A stretch of DNA of 64,000 nucleotides. It comes from Verrucomicrobiaceae bacterium (GTDB lineage Bacteria > Pseudomonadota > Gammaproteobacteria > Pseudomonadales > CAMLJR01). Position numbers and translations under genes: made by a program. Shown one piece after another: positions 1 to 8,943 of this stretch. The notes below the pieces were generated by a model that did not search any database, was not told the origin of the DNA, and saw nothing but the letters and a program-made list of their open reading frames with translations. The stretch covers positions 62,001 through 126,000 of the forward strand of contig JAQGNY010000040.1 in NCBI GenBank assembly GCA_028293825.1. Direction: 5' to 3'. How positions within the stretch are numbered: the first letter of the stretch is position 1; each line of letters starts with the position of its first letter.

Positions 1-488
1 CCGTTGGTGAGCTCGACGATACCGCCACTCTCGCGACTTATACCAATAGCAATCGGTGTCGTTACCGATTTCGGCGCGAGCGACCACAAAATTTGCGCAT
101 CGCAACCGGCCAGCCAGGCAATTGAAACCACCGATAACGCACCGATGGCGGCGCCCAAAATTACGGCGCCGGCGATCGGCAGCGCGAGCTCGCGGATCAA
201 CGGCAAATAACGATACAGCGGAATAGCCAACGCGACGGTGGCAGTGCCCAGCAACCATTGCAATAACCGGGTGCCATCGGCATAAGCCCGATAATCAACG
301 CCAAAAATCGCAAGCACCAATGCAATGAGTAAGGCACCGACGATGGCCGGATGCAGCAGTGAAAATGAATTTGTGCGCCGATAAATTATCGCGCCGATTT
401 CGTAAGCAGCCACCGTCAGCGTCAGTAACACCAGCGGACTGCTAAACCAGTCGCGATAGGTTGACGGCAGCATCGATAGCGCGCTCAC
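1..488 (-). CDS. lrgB: LrgB/CidB-family membrane protein (partial, runs off the window edge)
   Basis: LrgB-type inner-membrane protein, which with LrgA/CidA forms the holin/antiholin-like pair implicated in murein hydrolase control and in pyruvate or glycolate export. Reading from a GTG at 488, hydrophobic helices alternate with short loops, and the family signature APKSVTTPIAI appears about 140 residues in. The GTG overlaps the lrgA stop (GTGA), so translation is coupled. About 162 residues are present and the C-terminus lies beyond base 1. The family is clear; the transported substrate is unknown. Confidence 0.9.
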   Translation of the reverse strand, partial: MSALSMLPSTYRDWFSSPLVLLTLTVAAYEIGAIIYRRTNSFSLLHPAIVGALLIALVLAIFGVDYRAYADGTRLLQWLLGTATVALAIPLYRYLPLIRELALPIAGAVILGAAIGALSVVSIAWLAGCDAQILWSLAPKSVTTPIAIGISRESGGIVELTN

Positions 489-835
489 GATTTGCTGCCG
501 CCCCACCACTGCGTGAACTTGGCCATGAAGATGGCGCTGCAAAACAACGTAATCGCGGTGCCGAGCACAACCGACACAATCACTGCCAGCCAATGCCCGC
601 GCATGCGCTCGCCGAGAAAAAACAAACCCACGCAAGGTGCGGTCAACAACAGCGGTAAGCGCGCGATTAACACATTGCCTGCGGCGTCGACACTCGCAGG
701 AATGCCGCCGCGAATTACTAAAAATACAAACAGCAGTAACAGACCGATAACCGCTCCGGGCAAGGTAACGCCGGTAGCGATTTTTATTAGTTCACCGGCG
801 CATTGAAATAAAAGGAGGACTAATAGACCGCGCAT
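485..835 (-). CDS. lrgA: LrgA/CidA-family holin-like protein
   Basis: Small (116 aa) four-helix membrane protein of the CidA/LrgA family. The hallmarks visible are the GxxxPGxVIGLLLL-like stretch (TGVTLPGAVIGLLLLF) and the hydrophilic GERMRGHW segment before the last helix. I chose the ATG at 835 because an in-frame extension upstream to 955 would lie entirely inside dsbB in another frame. The ATG shares a base with the dsbB stop (TGATG) and the stop overlaps the lrgB start, so dsbB, lrgA and lrgB are read as one coupled unit. Partner of LrgB in the inner membrane. Confidence 0.9.
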   Translation of the reverse strand: MRGLLVLLLFQCAGELIKIATGVTLPGAVIGLLLLFVFLVIRGGIPASVDAAGNVLIARLPLLLTAPCVGLFFLGERMRGHWLAVIVSVVLGTAITLFCSAIFMAKFTQWWGGSKS

Positions 836-1329
836 CACTGCGCTCGCTTTCGACGCATTGCCTGCCACACACCCACGGCGATAAAAAACAGAAAACACAG
901 CAGCGACCACTCCGCCATGCTCAAACCCAACAAGCGCCAATCGACGATTGCACAATTACCGTCGCCTTTGAGCATGCGCGAAAACACCTCGCCAAACGGC
1001 AGCGTCTGCAACATATATTCGAGACTCGGACCGCATGCCGGCACTTCGTTCGGCGGCAGGTGCTGCAACCACACTTGGCGCGTCGCGATACCGGCGCCGG
1101 CTAACGCACTGAGCGCAACCAGCAAGCCATAGACGGCTTTGTGCCGATTGTGAATTGCCGCAATCGCTGCGATCACCGCCGTCGTTACATAGAACACTCG
1201 CTGCGTCATGCACAGCGGACAAGGATCGAGACCAATCACGTACTGCGTGTACAAAGCGAAACTAAATAATCCAATTATCGCGATTACGATCAATCCAAAT
1301 ACCGAGCGCGGTTGCAATGCAAAGCCCAT
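835..1329 (-). CDS. dsbB: DsbB disulfide bond formation protein
   Basis: Inner-membrane quinone reductase that reoxidises periplasmic DsbA. At 164 aa it has the usual DsbB length, with four transmembrane segments. Both redox cysteine pairs are present: CPLC at residues 37-40 in the first periplasmic loop and Cys99/Cys126 in the second. First gene of a tightly overlapping dsbB-lrgA-lrgB run, an association I do not recognise as standard. No DsbA of the classical type is in the window; the DsbA-like protein at 37586-38218 is the cytosolic FrnE type. Confidence 0.95.
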   Translation of the reverse strand: MGFALQPRSVFGLIVIAIIGLFSFALYTQYVIGLDPCPLCMTQRVFYVTTAVIAAIAAIHNRHKAVYGLLVALSALAGAGIATRQVWLQHLPPNEVPACGPSLEYMLQTLPFGEVFSRMLKGDGNCAIVDWRLLGLSMAEWSLLCFLFFIAVGVWQAMRRKRAQ

Positions 1330-1453
1330 AAAATCATTTCTCTAATTTGGCAGGCCGATACAGTAGGGCAACGCTGCAGGCGACTCAAGTTTTCGAATAG
1401 GCTATTCACCGCTACACTGAAGCTACTCCCCTCCCGAAAACGGAAATGCCTTT

Positions 1454-1885
1454 ATGTCGCGCAGACTGCAAACGCTATTATTCATTGCCAGTTTTTTTCT
1501 GGCGCTCGGCGCGCAGGCTAATTCGGAGGAAAAAAAAGAAGGCGAAGGTGCAGCGACATCAAGCAGTGAATATCTCGATATCAAACCGGCGCTAATCACC
1601 AATTACGGCGGGCCGGGACCGATTCATTTCATCAAAGTGGAAATCGCATTGCGCGTTGGCAAAGATCCCGAAGCGGGATTGAAAGTCGCCCACCATATGC
1701 CGCATATACGTCACGAATTGGTAATGCTATTTAGCCGGCAGACCGAAGACAGCATCGGCACAATGGAAGGCAAAGAGCAATTACGCAAAGATGCGCTGGC
1801 GGCCGTGCAGAAAGTAGTTCAGGAAGAAGAAGGCAAACCGATTGTGGAAGATTTGTTGTTTAATAATTTCATCGTACAGCGTTAA
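1454..1885 (+). CDS. FliL-like secreted protein
   Basis: A 143-aa protein with an N-terminal hydrophobic segment that ends in a signal-peptidase-like site (ALGAQA, about residue 22). A charged, low-complexity linker follows and then a FliL-type domain (YLDIKPALITNY...FIKVEIALRV, then a C-terminal LLFNNFIVQ). FliL proteins are normally anchored at the flagellar basal body and modulate stator function. This stand-alone copy is not beside flagellar genes, and its leader looks cleavable, so it may be a periplasmic FliL-like protein. Its stop overlaps the convergent acpH stop by 4 bp. Confidence 0.75.
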   Translation: MSRRLQTLLFIASFFLALGAQANSEEKKEGEGAATSSSEYLDIKPALITNYGGPGPIHFIKVEIALRVGKDPEAGLKVAHHMPHIRHELVMLFSRQTEDSIGTMEGKEQLRKDALAAVQKVVQEEEGKPIVEDLLFNNFIVQR

Positions 1886-2466
1886 TTATTTATTCCCAGC
1901 GCGTCGACATGCGCAATGAGTTGCGGATACAACGCTAAAAAAATCGATTCGGACGCCGCCAAATAGATGTCGATATCACCGCGCACATAACGCAGCGGAT
2001 TATCCCGGCGCAAGCGCGCGCCAATTCGCACCAACGTCTCCGCCACCACTTCCCTATCGCCATAACGCGTCAATACATCGAACTCATCGAGCCGTTGCGC
2101 CATCAGCGCGGCCGGCTCGGAGATTTGCTGCGGATGCCGTTCTAAAACGGCGTAAACACGCTGTGCAAAATCCGGCAGCAGTTGAGTTTCAAACTGCGCC
2201 CAATAGCGCGTCAGCCAGTAATCGCAACAGACATCAAGCAAAATGCCAGCGTATCGACGAAAGTTATTTGGCAGCAGGCTCGCGAATTGCGCACGCAGTG
2301 GATGTACATCGCTGAAGGCATCGATCCGTCGATGCAACTGAATGCCTTCGCGCAATAAAGGAGACTCAATTAAATGCAGCGGGCCTTTTACAAAATCGCC
2401 GAGCAGCGCGCCGGCAATCCAATCATCGTGTCGACGCGCAAGATGAAAATGCGCGAGATAATTCAC
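1882..2466 (-). CDS. acpH: Acyl carrier protein phosphodiesterase (AcpH)
   Basis: Hydrolyses the 4'-phosphopantetheine arm from holo-ACP (DUF479/AcpH family, metal-dependent HD-like fold). The 194 aa match the family length, and the N-terminus MNYLAHFHLA...GALLGDFVKG is the family signature, with further conserved His/Asp (HRRIDAFSD). It starts at a GTG that overlaps the gshA stop (GTGA), implying co-translation with gshA. Confidence 0.9.
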   Translation of the reverse strand: MNYLAHFHLARRHDDWIAGALLGDFVKGPLHLIESPLLREGIQLHRRIDAFSDVHPLRAQFASLLPNNFRRYAGILLDVCCDYWLTRYWAQFETQLLPDFAQRVYAVLERHPQQISEPAALMAQRLDEFDVLTRYGDREVVAETLVRIGARLRRDNPLRYVRGDIDIYLAASESIFLALYPQLIAHVDALGINN

Positions 2467-4052
2467 AGCGCCCGATATTGATCGAAATATTTTTGCAGGT
2501 ATTGATCGAACGGCAATTTATCGTTCGCTTCGATTTCCGCTTGCGCCTGCAATGAGCGCTGCGCCATTTCGACGAACTCAGTCTGCAGTGCGGGCGATAA
2601 TTCGCGACCGCGAAAATCCGCTGCATGCTGCTGCGCTTTTTCCAGCACAAATTGCGAGTACGAAATTTTCCGATCGCGCAATTCACGCACGATCCGCGCC
2701 GACGGCGTTAAATCCGGATCGGCCACTTTACGCCGCTGCTGCATCACGCTGTCGCTGTGCGCAGTGGAGCTGGCTGAATTGGCGCTGTGTGCGTTGTCGA
2801 GTAATTGTGCCGTTTGCGCAATTTGATCGAGCAATTCGTCGGCCCATTGCTGCAAACCGATTTCCTCGCCGCGCCGGTGCAATTTCACGCCGGGTTTGCG
2901 GCCTTCATCGACGGTAGTTTTCACGTTGCTCAACAATTCGCTGCGCTCGTTGTCGTCGCACGGCGGGCTATCGCTCAATAAACAAAACATTAAAAACGCA
3001 TCGAGAAAACGCATCAGCTCCGCATCGATGCCGACCGGCAAATACGGGTTCACATCGACACAGCGCACTTCGATATATTCGACACCGCCGTGCGCCAGTG
3101 CAGTCAGCGCGGTTTCGCCTTGACGCGCCACTCGCTTGGGGCGAATCGGGCTGTAAAACTCGTTTTCAATTTGCAACAAACCGGCCGATAGCTGTTTGTA
3201 TTCGCCATCGACTAAAACGCCAATGCGCTCGTAATCGGGATGCGAATTCAAAATGCCGTTTTTCAACGTGTCGATATACGAATCGAGGCGGTTGTAGCAG
3301 ATATTTAATTTTTCCTGCGCGCGGCTCTGATAACCGAGATCGCCCATGCGCAACGCGGTGCCGTACGGTTGATACAACGTGTAATCGTCGAGCTCTTGCA
3401 AGCGGTGCGGCTTGCCCTCCAGAAAGCTTTTGCACAGCGCCGGCGAGGCGCCGAATAAATAAATCAACAGCCACACGTGCCGGCGGAAATTGCGAATCAA
3501 ACCGAAGTAAGCGTCGGTCACGTGCTGTTGCAACTGTGCCGCGGGCACCGCCGGAAAATAGTGCGGCCATAACGCTTCGGGCAGCGAAAAATTGTAATGA
3601 ATGCCGGAAATCGTTTGCATGCGCCGACCGTAGCGATGACCGAGGCCGACGCGATAAATCGTTTTCATGCGCCCGAGATTAGAATCGCCATAGCGCGCGA
3701 CCGGAATATCGGCATCGCCGCCGAGCATGCCGGGCATCGACGAGGTCCACAAATTTTCATCGGGCAACGTTTGATAAACGAAGCGATGGGTCGCGTCGAG
3801 CTGGGCCAGCGTCGTATCGACATCGGCCGACACCAGCGTGATGAACTCAAGCAGCGATTCGGAATAATCGGTGGTGATTAAAGGATGGGTCAGTGCGGAA
3901 CCAAGCTTCGGATCATGTGGCGTTTGCGCGAGACAGCCATCGCGATCGACGCGCAGACTTTCTTTTTCTAAACCGCGGCGTAGTTGCCGCAGAAGTGGCA
4001 AGAGCGCGGGACTGGACAATTGCGCCAGGCGCTGCTGCAAGGATTCGGACAC
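2463..4052 (-). CDS. gshA: Glutamate-cysteine ligase (GshA, proteobacterial type)
   Basis: Catalyses the first, ATP-dependent step of glutathione synthesis (gamma-glutamylcysteine) in the cytosol. The protein is 529 aa from the GTG at 4052, close to the enterobacterial length of about 518. I chose that start because AAGGAG lies six bases upstream; the in-frame TTG at 4124 would add an atypical leader. Family motifs visible are GLEKESLRV near the N-terminus, ITTDYSESLLEFIT, and YIEVRCVDVNPY. Co-translated with acpH downstream; divergent from pilU. Confidence 0.97.
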   Translation of the reverse strand: MSESLQQRLAQLSSPALLPLLRQLRRGLEKESLRVDRDGCLAQTPHDPKLGSALTHPLITTDYSESLLEFITLVSADVDTTLAQLDATHRFVYQTLPDENLWTSSMPGMLGGDADIPVARYGDSNLGRMKTIYRVGLGHRYGRRMQTISGIHYNFSLPEALWPHYFPAVPAAQLQQHVTDAYFGLIRNFRRHVWLLIYLFGASPALCKSFLEGKPHRLQELDDYTLYQPYGTALRMGDLGYQSRAQEKLNICYNRLDSYIDTLKNGILNSHPDYERIGVLVDGEYKQLSAGLLQIENEFYSPIRPKRVARQGETALTALAHGGVEYIEVRCVDVNPYLPVGIDAELMRFLDAFLMFCLLSDSPPCDDNERSELLSNVKTTVDEGRKPGVKLHRRGEEIGLQQWADELLDQIAQTAQLLDNAHSANSASSTAHSDSVMQQRRKVADPDLTPSARIVRELRDRKISYSQFVLEKAQQHAADFRGRELSPALQTEFVEMAQRSLQAQAEIEANDKLPFDQYLQKYFDQYRAL

Positions 4053-4279
4053 GGGTTTCTCCTTCCGCGCCGAAGGCTGACTTGCGCGGCACGCCAGTGT
4101 ACTGATCCGTCGGCACGCGAACAAGGCACTCGCCTTCGCTATATTTTCATTAAACCGGTGTAATGATTTCGCCTACTTTAGGTTGGCAAGTTGCGCGCCG
4201 ATGAACTATTTCTTAATGCCTGCAAACGCTCGGCGCCGCCGCTGCCCATTTACCGACAGAACCGCACGAGGTACCGACA

Positions 4280-5413
4280 ATGGACTTCAACGAGTATTTG
4301 AAAATCCTCGCCTCCAAGGATGGCTCCGATCTGTACCTCAGCACCGGCGCACCGCCGTGTGCGAAGTTTCAAGGCGTGCTGCGCCCGCTCGAAAAAGACC
4401 CAATGCCGCCCGGAGCGATTAAAGCCATCGCCTACACGTTGATGGATAACGAGCAGCGATTGGAGTTCGAGCAGGAACTCGAAATGAATCTGGCTATTTC
4501 GCTGGCCGGCATCGGCCGTTTTCGCATTAACATTTTTCGTCAGCGCAATGAAATTTCAATCGTTGCGCGCAACATCAAAATGGATATTCCGCGCTTTGAG
4601 GAGCTGGGGCTGCCGCCGGTATTGCAGGACGTCATCATGCAAAAACGCGGCTTGGTTTTATTCGTCGGCGCGACCGGTTCCGGCAAATCGACATCGCTCG
4701 CGTCTTTAATCGATTACCGCAATAGCAATAGCACCGGCCATATCATCACCATCGAAGACCCGGTCGAATTCGTGCATCGCCATAAAAAATGCATCGTCAA
4801 TCAGCGCGAGGTTGGCGTCGATACGCGCAGTTTTCAGAAAGCGTTAAAGAACACGTTGCGCCAGGCGCCCGACGTTATTTTAATCGGCGAAATTCGCGAC
4901 CGCGAAACTATGGAACATTGTCTGGCGTTTGCCGAAACCGGTCACCTCGCCATTTCGACATTGCATGCTAACAATGCCAATCAGGCGCTCGATCGCATCA
5001 TCAACTTTTTCCCCGAAGAAAGGCGCGCGCAATTGTTGATGGATTTATCCAGCAATATTCGCGCATTCGTATCGCAGCGCTTAATACCCAGTGTCGATGG
5101 CAAACGCGTTGCCGCCATCGAAGTAATGCTCGGCTCGCCCACCATTCAGGAAATGATTTTGCGCGGCGAATTCGAATCGCTAAAAGAGGTGATGGAGAAA
5201 TCCGAAAATCTCGGCATGCAAACGTTCGACGGTGCGCTGTTCAAACTTTATCGCGAAAACCGTATCACGCAGGAAGAAGCATTACGCAATGCCGATTCGC
5301 CCAATAACGTGCGCTTAAAAATTAAATTTCACGATCAAGGCAATAGCGCAGCCGGCGGGTTCAGTTTAAGTCTCGAGGAAAAATCCGATGAAAGCGATAC
5401 ACCGAAATTTTAA
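4280..5413 (+). CDS. pilU: PilU, PilT-dependent type IV pilus retraction ATPase
   Basis: Hexameric secretion/retraction ATPase of the PilT/GspE family, 377 aa. Walker A GATGSGKST is at residues 130-138, the Asp box at IEDPVEF, and Walker B VILIGEIRD at 199-207, followed by the His box (TGHLAISTLHANN). The long C-terminal tail and overall pattern fit PilU rather than PilT. pilT is not in the window; pilU usually follows it. GAGG lies about nine bases before the ATG. It probably works with the PilZ protein next door in type IV pilus control, but that link is inference. Confidence 0.88.
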   Translation: MDFNEYLKILASKDGSDLYLSTGAPPCAKFQGVLRPLEKDPMPPGAIKAIAYTLMDNEQRLEFEQELEMNLAISLAGIGRFRINIFRQRNEISIVARNIKMDIPRFEELGLPPVLQDVIMQKRGLVLFVGATGSGKSTSLASLIDYRNSNSTGHIITIEDPVEFVHRHKKCIVNQREVGVDTRSFQKALKNTLRQAPDVILIGEIRDRETMEHCLAFAETGHLAISTLHANNANQALDRIINFFPEERRAQLLMDLSSNIRAFVSQRLIPSVDGKRVAAIEVMLGSPTIQEMILRGEFESLKEVMEKSENLGMQTFDGALFKLYRENRITQEEALRNADSPNNVRLKIKFHDQGNSAAGGFSLSLEEKSDESDTPKF

Positions 5414-5457
5414 TTCTCAGGATGCAATAATTTATTTTTTCAGCCGCAAATAATGTT

Positions 5458-5820
5458 CTATTCAAGACGCTGAGCGATCAATTCTTTCCACGCGATGATA
5501 TCGGTCTGCTCCGAATCGTACAGCGCAAAACCAATGCAATATAAATCGTCTTCCGCACGCAGCCATTTCACTTCACCGACCACGTAAAGCGATTCGCGGC
5601 CACTGCGAAATTGCGCGCACAGCCGCAAAATGGTGCCGACTGGAATCGATTGATCGATACGCACCTGCAAACCGTTCGCTGAAATATCCAAGCTGCGGCA
5701 GACCACAATTGTCGCCGGGCGCGAGCTGTCGTATTCCGCCGCGTAACGCTCAACCAGGATCGTAACGCCCTCATCCAAACGCGATTCGCTGCGGCGCTCG
5801 TCTTCTTTTTGTTCTTGCAT
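5458..5820 (-). CDS. PilZ-domain c-di-GMP receptor protein
   Basis: Single-domain PilZ protein of 120 aa. Both c-di-GMP-binding motifs are intact: RxxxR (RSESR, near residues 10-14) and DxSxxG (DISANG). The start is the ATG at 5820 with GGGAG upstream, four bases after the stop of the DUF1631 gene, so the two form an operon. The in-frame extension to 5922 overlaps DUF1631 and is unlikely. A stand-alone PilZ protein next to pilU suggests a role in c-di-GMP control of pili or envelope functions. Confidence 0.88.
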   Translation of the reverse strand: MQEQKEDERRSESRLDEGVTILVERYAAEYDSSRPATIVVCRSLDISANGLQVRIDQSIPVGTILRLCAQFRSGRESLYVVGEVKWLRAEDDLYCIGFALYDSEQTDIIAWKELIAQRLE

Positions 5821-5824
5821 GCCA

Positions 5825-7549
5825 TTACTCCCGATTAGCGCGATCGCGCCGCAAGCTGTCGACAACCCGTGCCAACGTATCCTCAAACTGCGGGCCTTGA
5901 TCCAATAAACGCACGCTGCCATTCAGCAAACAGGCAGCAAAAACATCGCGCTCGTATTCGGCGCAACGCACGCCTTCGCGATCGACAAAAATTAGCTTGC
6001 CGCTCGCCGATAATTTTACCGCGAGGCGCAGCCGTTGCGCGCGCCCGACTTCATCGTAAAGCTCAACCCAATTGCCGATGACCATTGTCACCGCAGTTTG
6101 TCGCGCCAGCCGCAGCCGCTGATTGTCGTCGCCGCGATAGTGTTCTTCCACTAATTCGCGGCGACGCTGCAATTCCTGCTCGCGCGCTTTTTCATTCGCG
6201 ACGATAAGCGCTTGCTCTTTAGCTTCCGCCAATTGCCGCGCTTCGATGATTGCTTTTTCACGCGCGGCGAGACGGCGCTGCGATTCGAATTCCTGCCGCT
6301 GCCGCAATTCCGCACGCGCTCGCGTCTGCTGCTCGTTGCGCGTTAACAAATCGCCCAATAACTCGCGCAATACCAATGGCGAATCCGCAGCCGGCGGCAG
6401 TGGCTGCGCAATATCGGCTGCCAACCAATAGGCGAATTCCTCGAACGATTTTTGCAACGCCTTGATACCCAATCGATTCACAAATAAAAGCTGGTCGGCG
6501 TCTTCCATTTTCAACACGAGCTTGACGCGAATTTCAGTATCGCCGTCGCGCACGCGGTAGCTGCTGCCAACCTGCAAATCCGCCGCACGCTGCAGTAAAT
6601 CGCGGCTCAGCGTCATCGCGCTCGACAGCCACGGATCGTCGCTCGCAATTGGCGTCGCCGCCACACTCGCAAGCGGTTGCGATTTCAATAGTGCAACGTG
6701 TTGCGATTGAATCAAGGCGAGATGTTGTTCGAGCAACTGATTATCTTGCGCACGCACAAGCATGACATCGCGCAATTCCTGAGCGACAGTAGGGATTAAC
6801 GAATACAGGCGTTGCCGCGCTTCACTATCGGCGCCGGGATCTTGCAGCGACAGAATTAAACGCTGCGTCAATTCGATACGCTGCTGCCATTCGGGGCTGC
6901 TCTCGCCGAACTGCAATACGCACCACTGCAATTCGCGATACCAGTCCAACTGCACGAAGCGCAGGATTTCGACGCTCAGCCGCTGCCCGGCCAGCGCTCG
7001 ATTCAGTGCCAGCGCGGCGATTTGTTGCGCGCGCCGAGTGCGCAACTGGCCGCGCTCATTATCGATAACGCGCTGCTCCAGTCGCACCAGCTTTTGCTGC
7101 TCCTGCTGCCATTGATCCTGCGCGCGCTGTAACGCCTCCAACCAATTCGACTCGGTCAATGGCGCCAGTACCGTTCGCCACTCGGTCACTATTTTTTCCG
7201 CAGCGCGACCGAGTTCAGGCTGATAACACGCACTCGCCTGCCGGCATAAATCCAGCAAAGGCCACAACGGATGGTCCGCTAGACCCATCCAATCGGCGGG
7301 ATCGAGCTTTAACAGCGCTGCATGCAACGGCGCCAACTCCGTAATAAAGACGCTATGCAGTCCAGCATGCCGACACCATCGCGCCCAAAATAAATCACTA
7401 ACAGTTGCGGTAAGCGGCGCGGCGCCCTGTTTTGGCGACACCTGCGCTAGAAATGCACGCAAATCGTCTGTCGACCCGGCTAAAAGGGCCGCGACGGCGG
7501 TTTCATAATGGGGAAGGACAGGGGCCATGACATCACGGTTTGAAAACAT
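5825..7549 (-). CDS. DUF1631-family protein
   Basis: A 574-aa protein of the DUF1631 family, recognised by the SDLFWARWCRHAGLHSVF stretch, the ADHPLWPLLDLCRQA segment, and a C-terminal region that repeats the KLIFVDREGVR-type pattern. Residues about 400-470 are rich in Arg/Glu/Ala and predict a long coiled coil (RELRQRQEFESQRR and following). No enzymatic motif is visible. It is transcribed just ahead of the PilZ gene; DUF1631 proteins in gammaproteobacteria are often found with PilZ or c-di-GMP functions. Function unknown. Confidence 0.8.
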   Translation of the reverse strand: MFSNRDVMAPVLPHYETAVAALLAGSTDDLRAFLAQVSPKQGAAPLTATVSDLFWARWCRHAGLHSVFITELAPLHAALLKLDPADWMGLADHPLWPLLDLCRQASACYQPELGRAAEKIVTEWRTVLAPLTESNWLEALQRAQDQWQQEQQKLVRLEQRVIDNERGQLRTRRAQQIAALALNRALAGQRLSVEILRFVQLDWYRELQWCVLQFGESSPEWQQRIELTQRLILSLQDPGADSEARQRLYSLIPTVAQELRDVMLVRAQDNQLLEQHLALIQSQHVALLKSQPLASVAATPIASDDPWLSSAMTLSRDLLQRAADLQVGSSYRVRDGDTEIRVKLVLKMEDADQLLFVNRLGIKALQKSFEEFAYWLAADIAQPLPPAADSPLVLRELLGDLLTRNEQQTRARAELRQRQEFESQRRLAAREKAIIEARQLAEAKEQALIVANEKAREQELQRRRELVEEHYRGDDNQRLRLARQTAVTMVIGNWVELYDEVGRAQRLRLAVKLSASGKLIFVDREGVRCAEYERDVFAACLLNGSVRLLDQGPQFEDTLARVVDSLRRDRANRE

Positions 7550-7868
7550 TAAATCAGTGTAGCGAATGCGCGAATAGACGAAAGAGTACGGGTGAAAACG
7601 CTCTAACAGACCAACTTAATCGCACCGACTGAGTTGCGAACAATGTCACAAAATTAGCTGCGCAACAGTACTACGCTCCATATCCAAAAAGTTGGTCATA
7701 ACTTTGCAATGTTCCTGATACAGAGTGACGAGCACTGGCGCCTTAGCGAATTCGTCAGACGTAAATTGCAGTTGATAAGCGCGCTAAAAAAACATTCGCT
7801 CGATGGCACGCAGTTGCGAAAAGCTGCAAGAAACCTCAATAAATTCTGCGAATTAGTAGGATCACAAC
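7550..7868. other. Intergenic region between DUF1631 gene and hypothetical gene
   Basis: About 320 bases separating two divergent genes. It should hold both promoters, but I see no convincing sigma-70 box pair or operator. An open frame at 7709-7909 overlaps the next gene and has no clear ribosome-binding site, so I do not call it. Confidence 0.5.
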
Positions 7869-8285
7869 ATGCAAAACACAACCGGCAACACGCATTTCGG
7901 CAGCGGTGATACAACTAATAGAGCAACTCCGGCGGCTGCATTGACGACCAATCAGGTGCTTCCTGTTGGCGCATATTCGAGCAGCGCCGCACCAACTTCT
8001 TCCGGCTGTATCTCGGATATTTCGTCAGACTCCATTCACGGCTGCGAACACGACTACGCTGCGGCGATGAAAAATTACGGCGTAATTTATGAAGAGTACC
8101 AGTCGTATTTAATGCCAACCAATCAGCTTATAGCTCACGATTACAACCTGGGCGCGCAACCGGTACCGGCTTTCAGCCATCTGGGCTGTTTAAATCAAGA
8201 CTTGTTGGAATCGACGGTTCTTACTGACGATGTCAGCGACGATGAAATTGAAAACTGCGGCTACTTAGGTTGGTTGCATCACTAA
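7869..8285 (+). CDS. Hypothetical protein, Ser/Thr-rich N-terminus
   Basis: A 138-aa open frame that I do not recognise. The first 50 residues are low-complexity (Thr, Ser, Ala, Asn, Gly) without a signal peptide. The rest is acidic and Tyr-rich (EHDYAAAMKNYGVIYEEYQSYL), ending LGWLHH, with four cysteines. A TAGGA sequence sits about eight bases before the ATG and a good terminator follows at 8367, which together support a real transcript. Codon use is mixed. It could be a small secreted or surface effector-like protein, but nothing in the sequence proves that. Confidence 0.5.
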   Translation: MQNTTGNTHFGSGDTTNRATPAAALTTNQVLPVGAYSSSAAPTSSGCISDISSDSIHGCEHDYAAAMKNYGVIYEEYQSYLMPTNQLIAHDYNLGAQPVPAFSHLGCLNQDLLESTVLTDDVSDDEIENCGYLGWLHH

Positions 8286-8366
8286 TTTGACGTTAAGGCT
8301 TGGTAATGGATACGCCGCGCAAGAATCGGTAAGGCAAAGAGTTCCTCCTCACGTTGTGTGATCTTG

Positions 8367-8391
8367 AGGCAGCGCAAGCTGCCTTTTTTTT
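8367..8391 (+). terminator. Rho-independent terminator
   Basis: Seven-base-pair stem AGGCAGC/GCTGCCT with a GCAA tetraloop, followed by a run of nine T. It lies about 80 bases downstream of the hypothetical gene ending at 8285. Confidence 0.85.
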
Positions 8392-8454
8392 GCTTTGTTT
8401 TTTTGATGTGTTTATTCAGAAGAAAGAAGCAGTGTGATTGCCGATTAAATCGAC

Positions 8455-8910
8455 CTAACCCACATTTTGTTTCAGGACGGCGGGCACCGCTGCGTCGCAC
8501 AACTCAGTGAGTGCGCGATCGACGCGATCGTAAGCTGCCGCAAGTGTCGCGTCCTGCTTTAACAACAGATGATTGCCAAGCATTTGAAACAAGTAGCCGC
8601 TAGCGCGCGAGGCGCGATCTTTATATTCGCCGCGCATGTCATCCTGCCTTACCCGCGCCAGTTTTTCTTCGACCAACTGCAACTGCCCCAGCACCATTCG
8701 CTCTTCCATCATCGGTCTGCGAAAGGCGGCTAGAAATGCGTGCACGTCGTTGCGCAACTGCGCTTCCGAAGTACCCAATGGCTCCACCGGCTGCTGCGTC
8801 CAGCAATCGACACCGCCATTTTCGGTGTAGTACACCTCGTGTACTTGATACGTTGTTAATCCAGTTTTCACGCAGGTTTTGCGAATGACGCGGTAATTCC
8901 AGTTGGTCAT
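8455..8910 (-). CDS. Conserved-type hypothetical protein downstream of moaA
   Basis: A 151-aa cytosolic protein, no named family recognised. The N-terminal MTNWNYRVIRKTCVKTGLTTYQVHEVYY looks like a small beta-rich domain. The remainder is helical with many Arg/Glu/Leu (FRRPMMEERMVLGQLQLVEEKLARVRQ). I prefer the ATG at 8910; an in-frame ATG at 8943 directly after the moaA stop (TAAATG) is the alternative and would give coupling to moaA. Expressed with moaA by position; no molybdenum-cofactor role is apparent. Confidence 0.6.
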   Translation of the reverse strand: MTNWNYRVIRKTCVKTGLTTYQVHEVYYTENGGVDCWTQQPVEPLGTSEAQLRNDVHAFLAAFRRPMMEERMVLGQLQLVEEKLARVRQDDMRGEYKDRASRASGYLFQMLGNHLLLKQDATLAAAYDRVDRALTELCDAAVPAVLKQNVG

Positions 8911-8943
8911 TCTGGAATCTTTATCGTGTCTTGCACCGATCAT

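Noticed and set aside
7709-7909. 66-codon frame upstream of the hypothetical gene at 7869
   Set aside because: Overlaps the next gene by 41 bases and has no clear ribosome-binding site; kept out, though it is somewhat protein-like.
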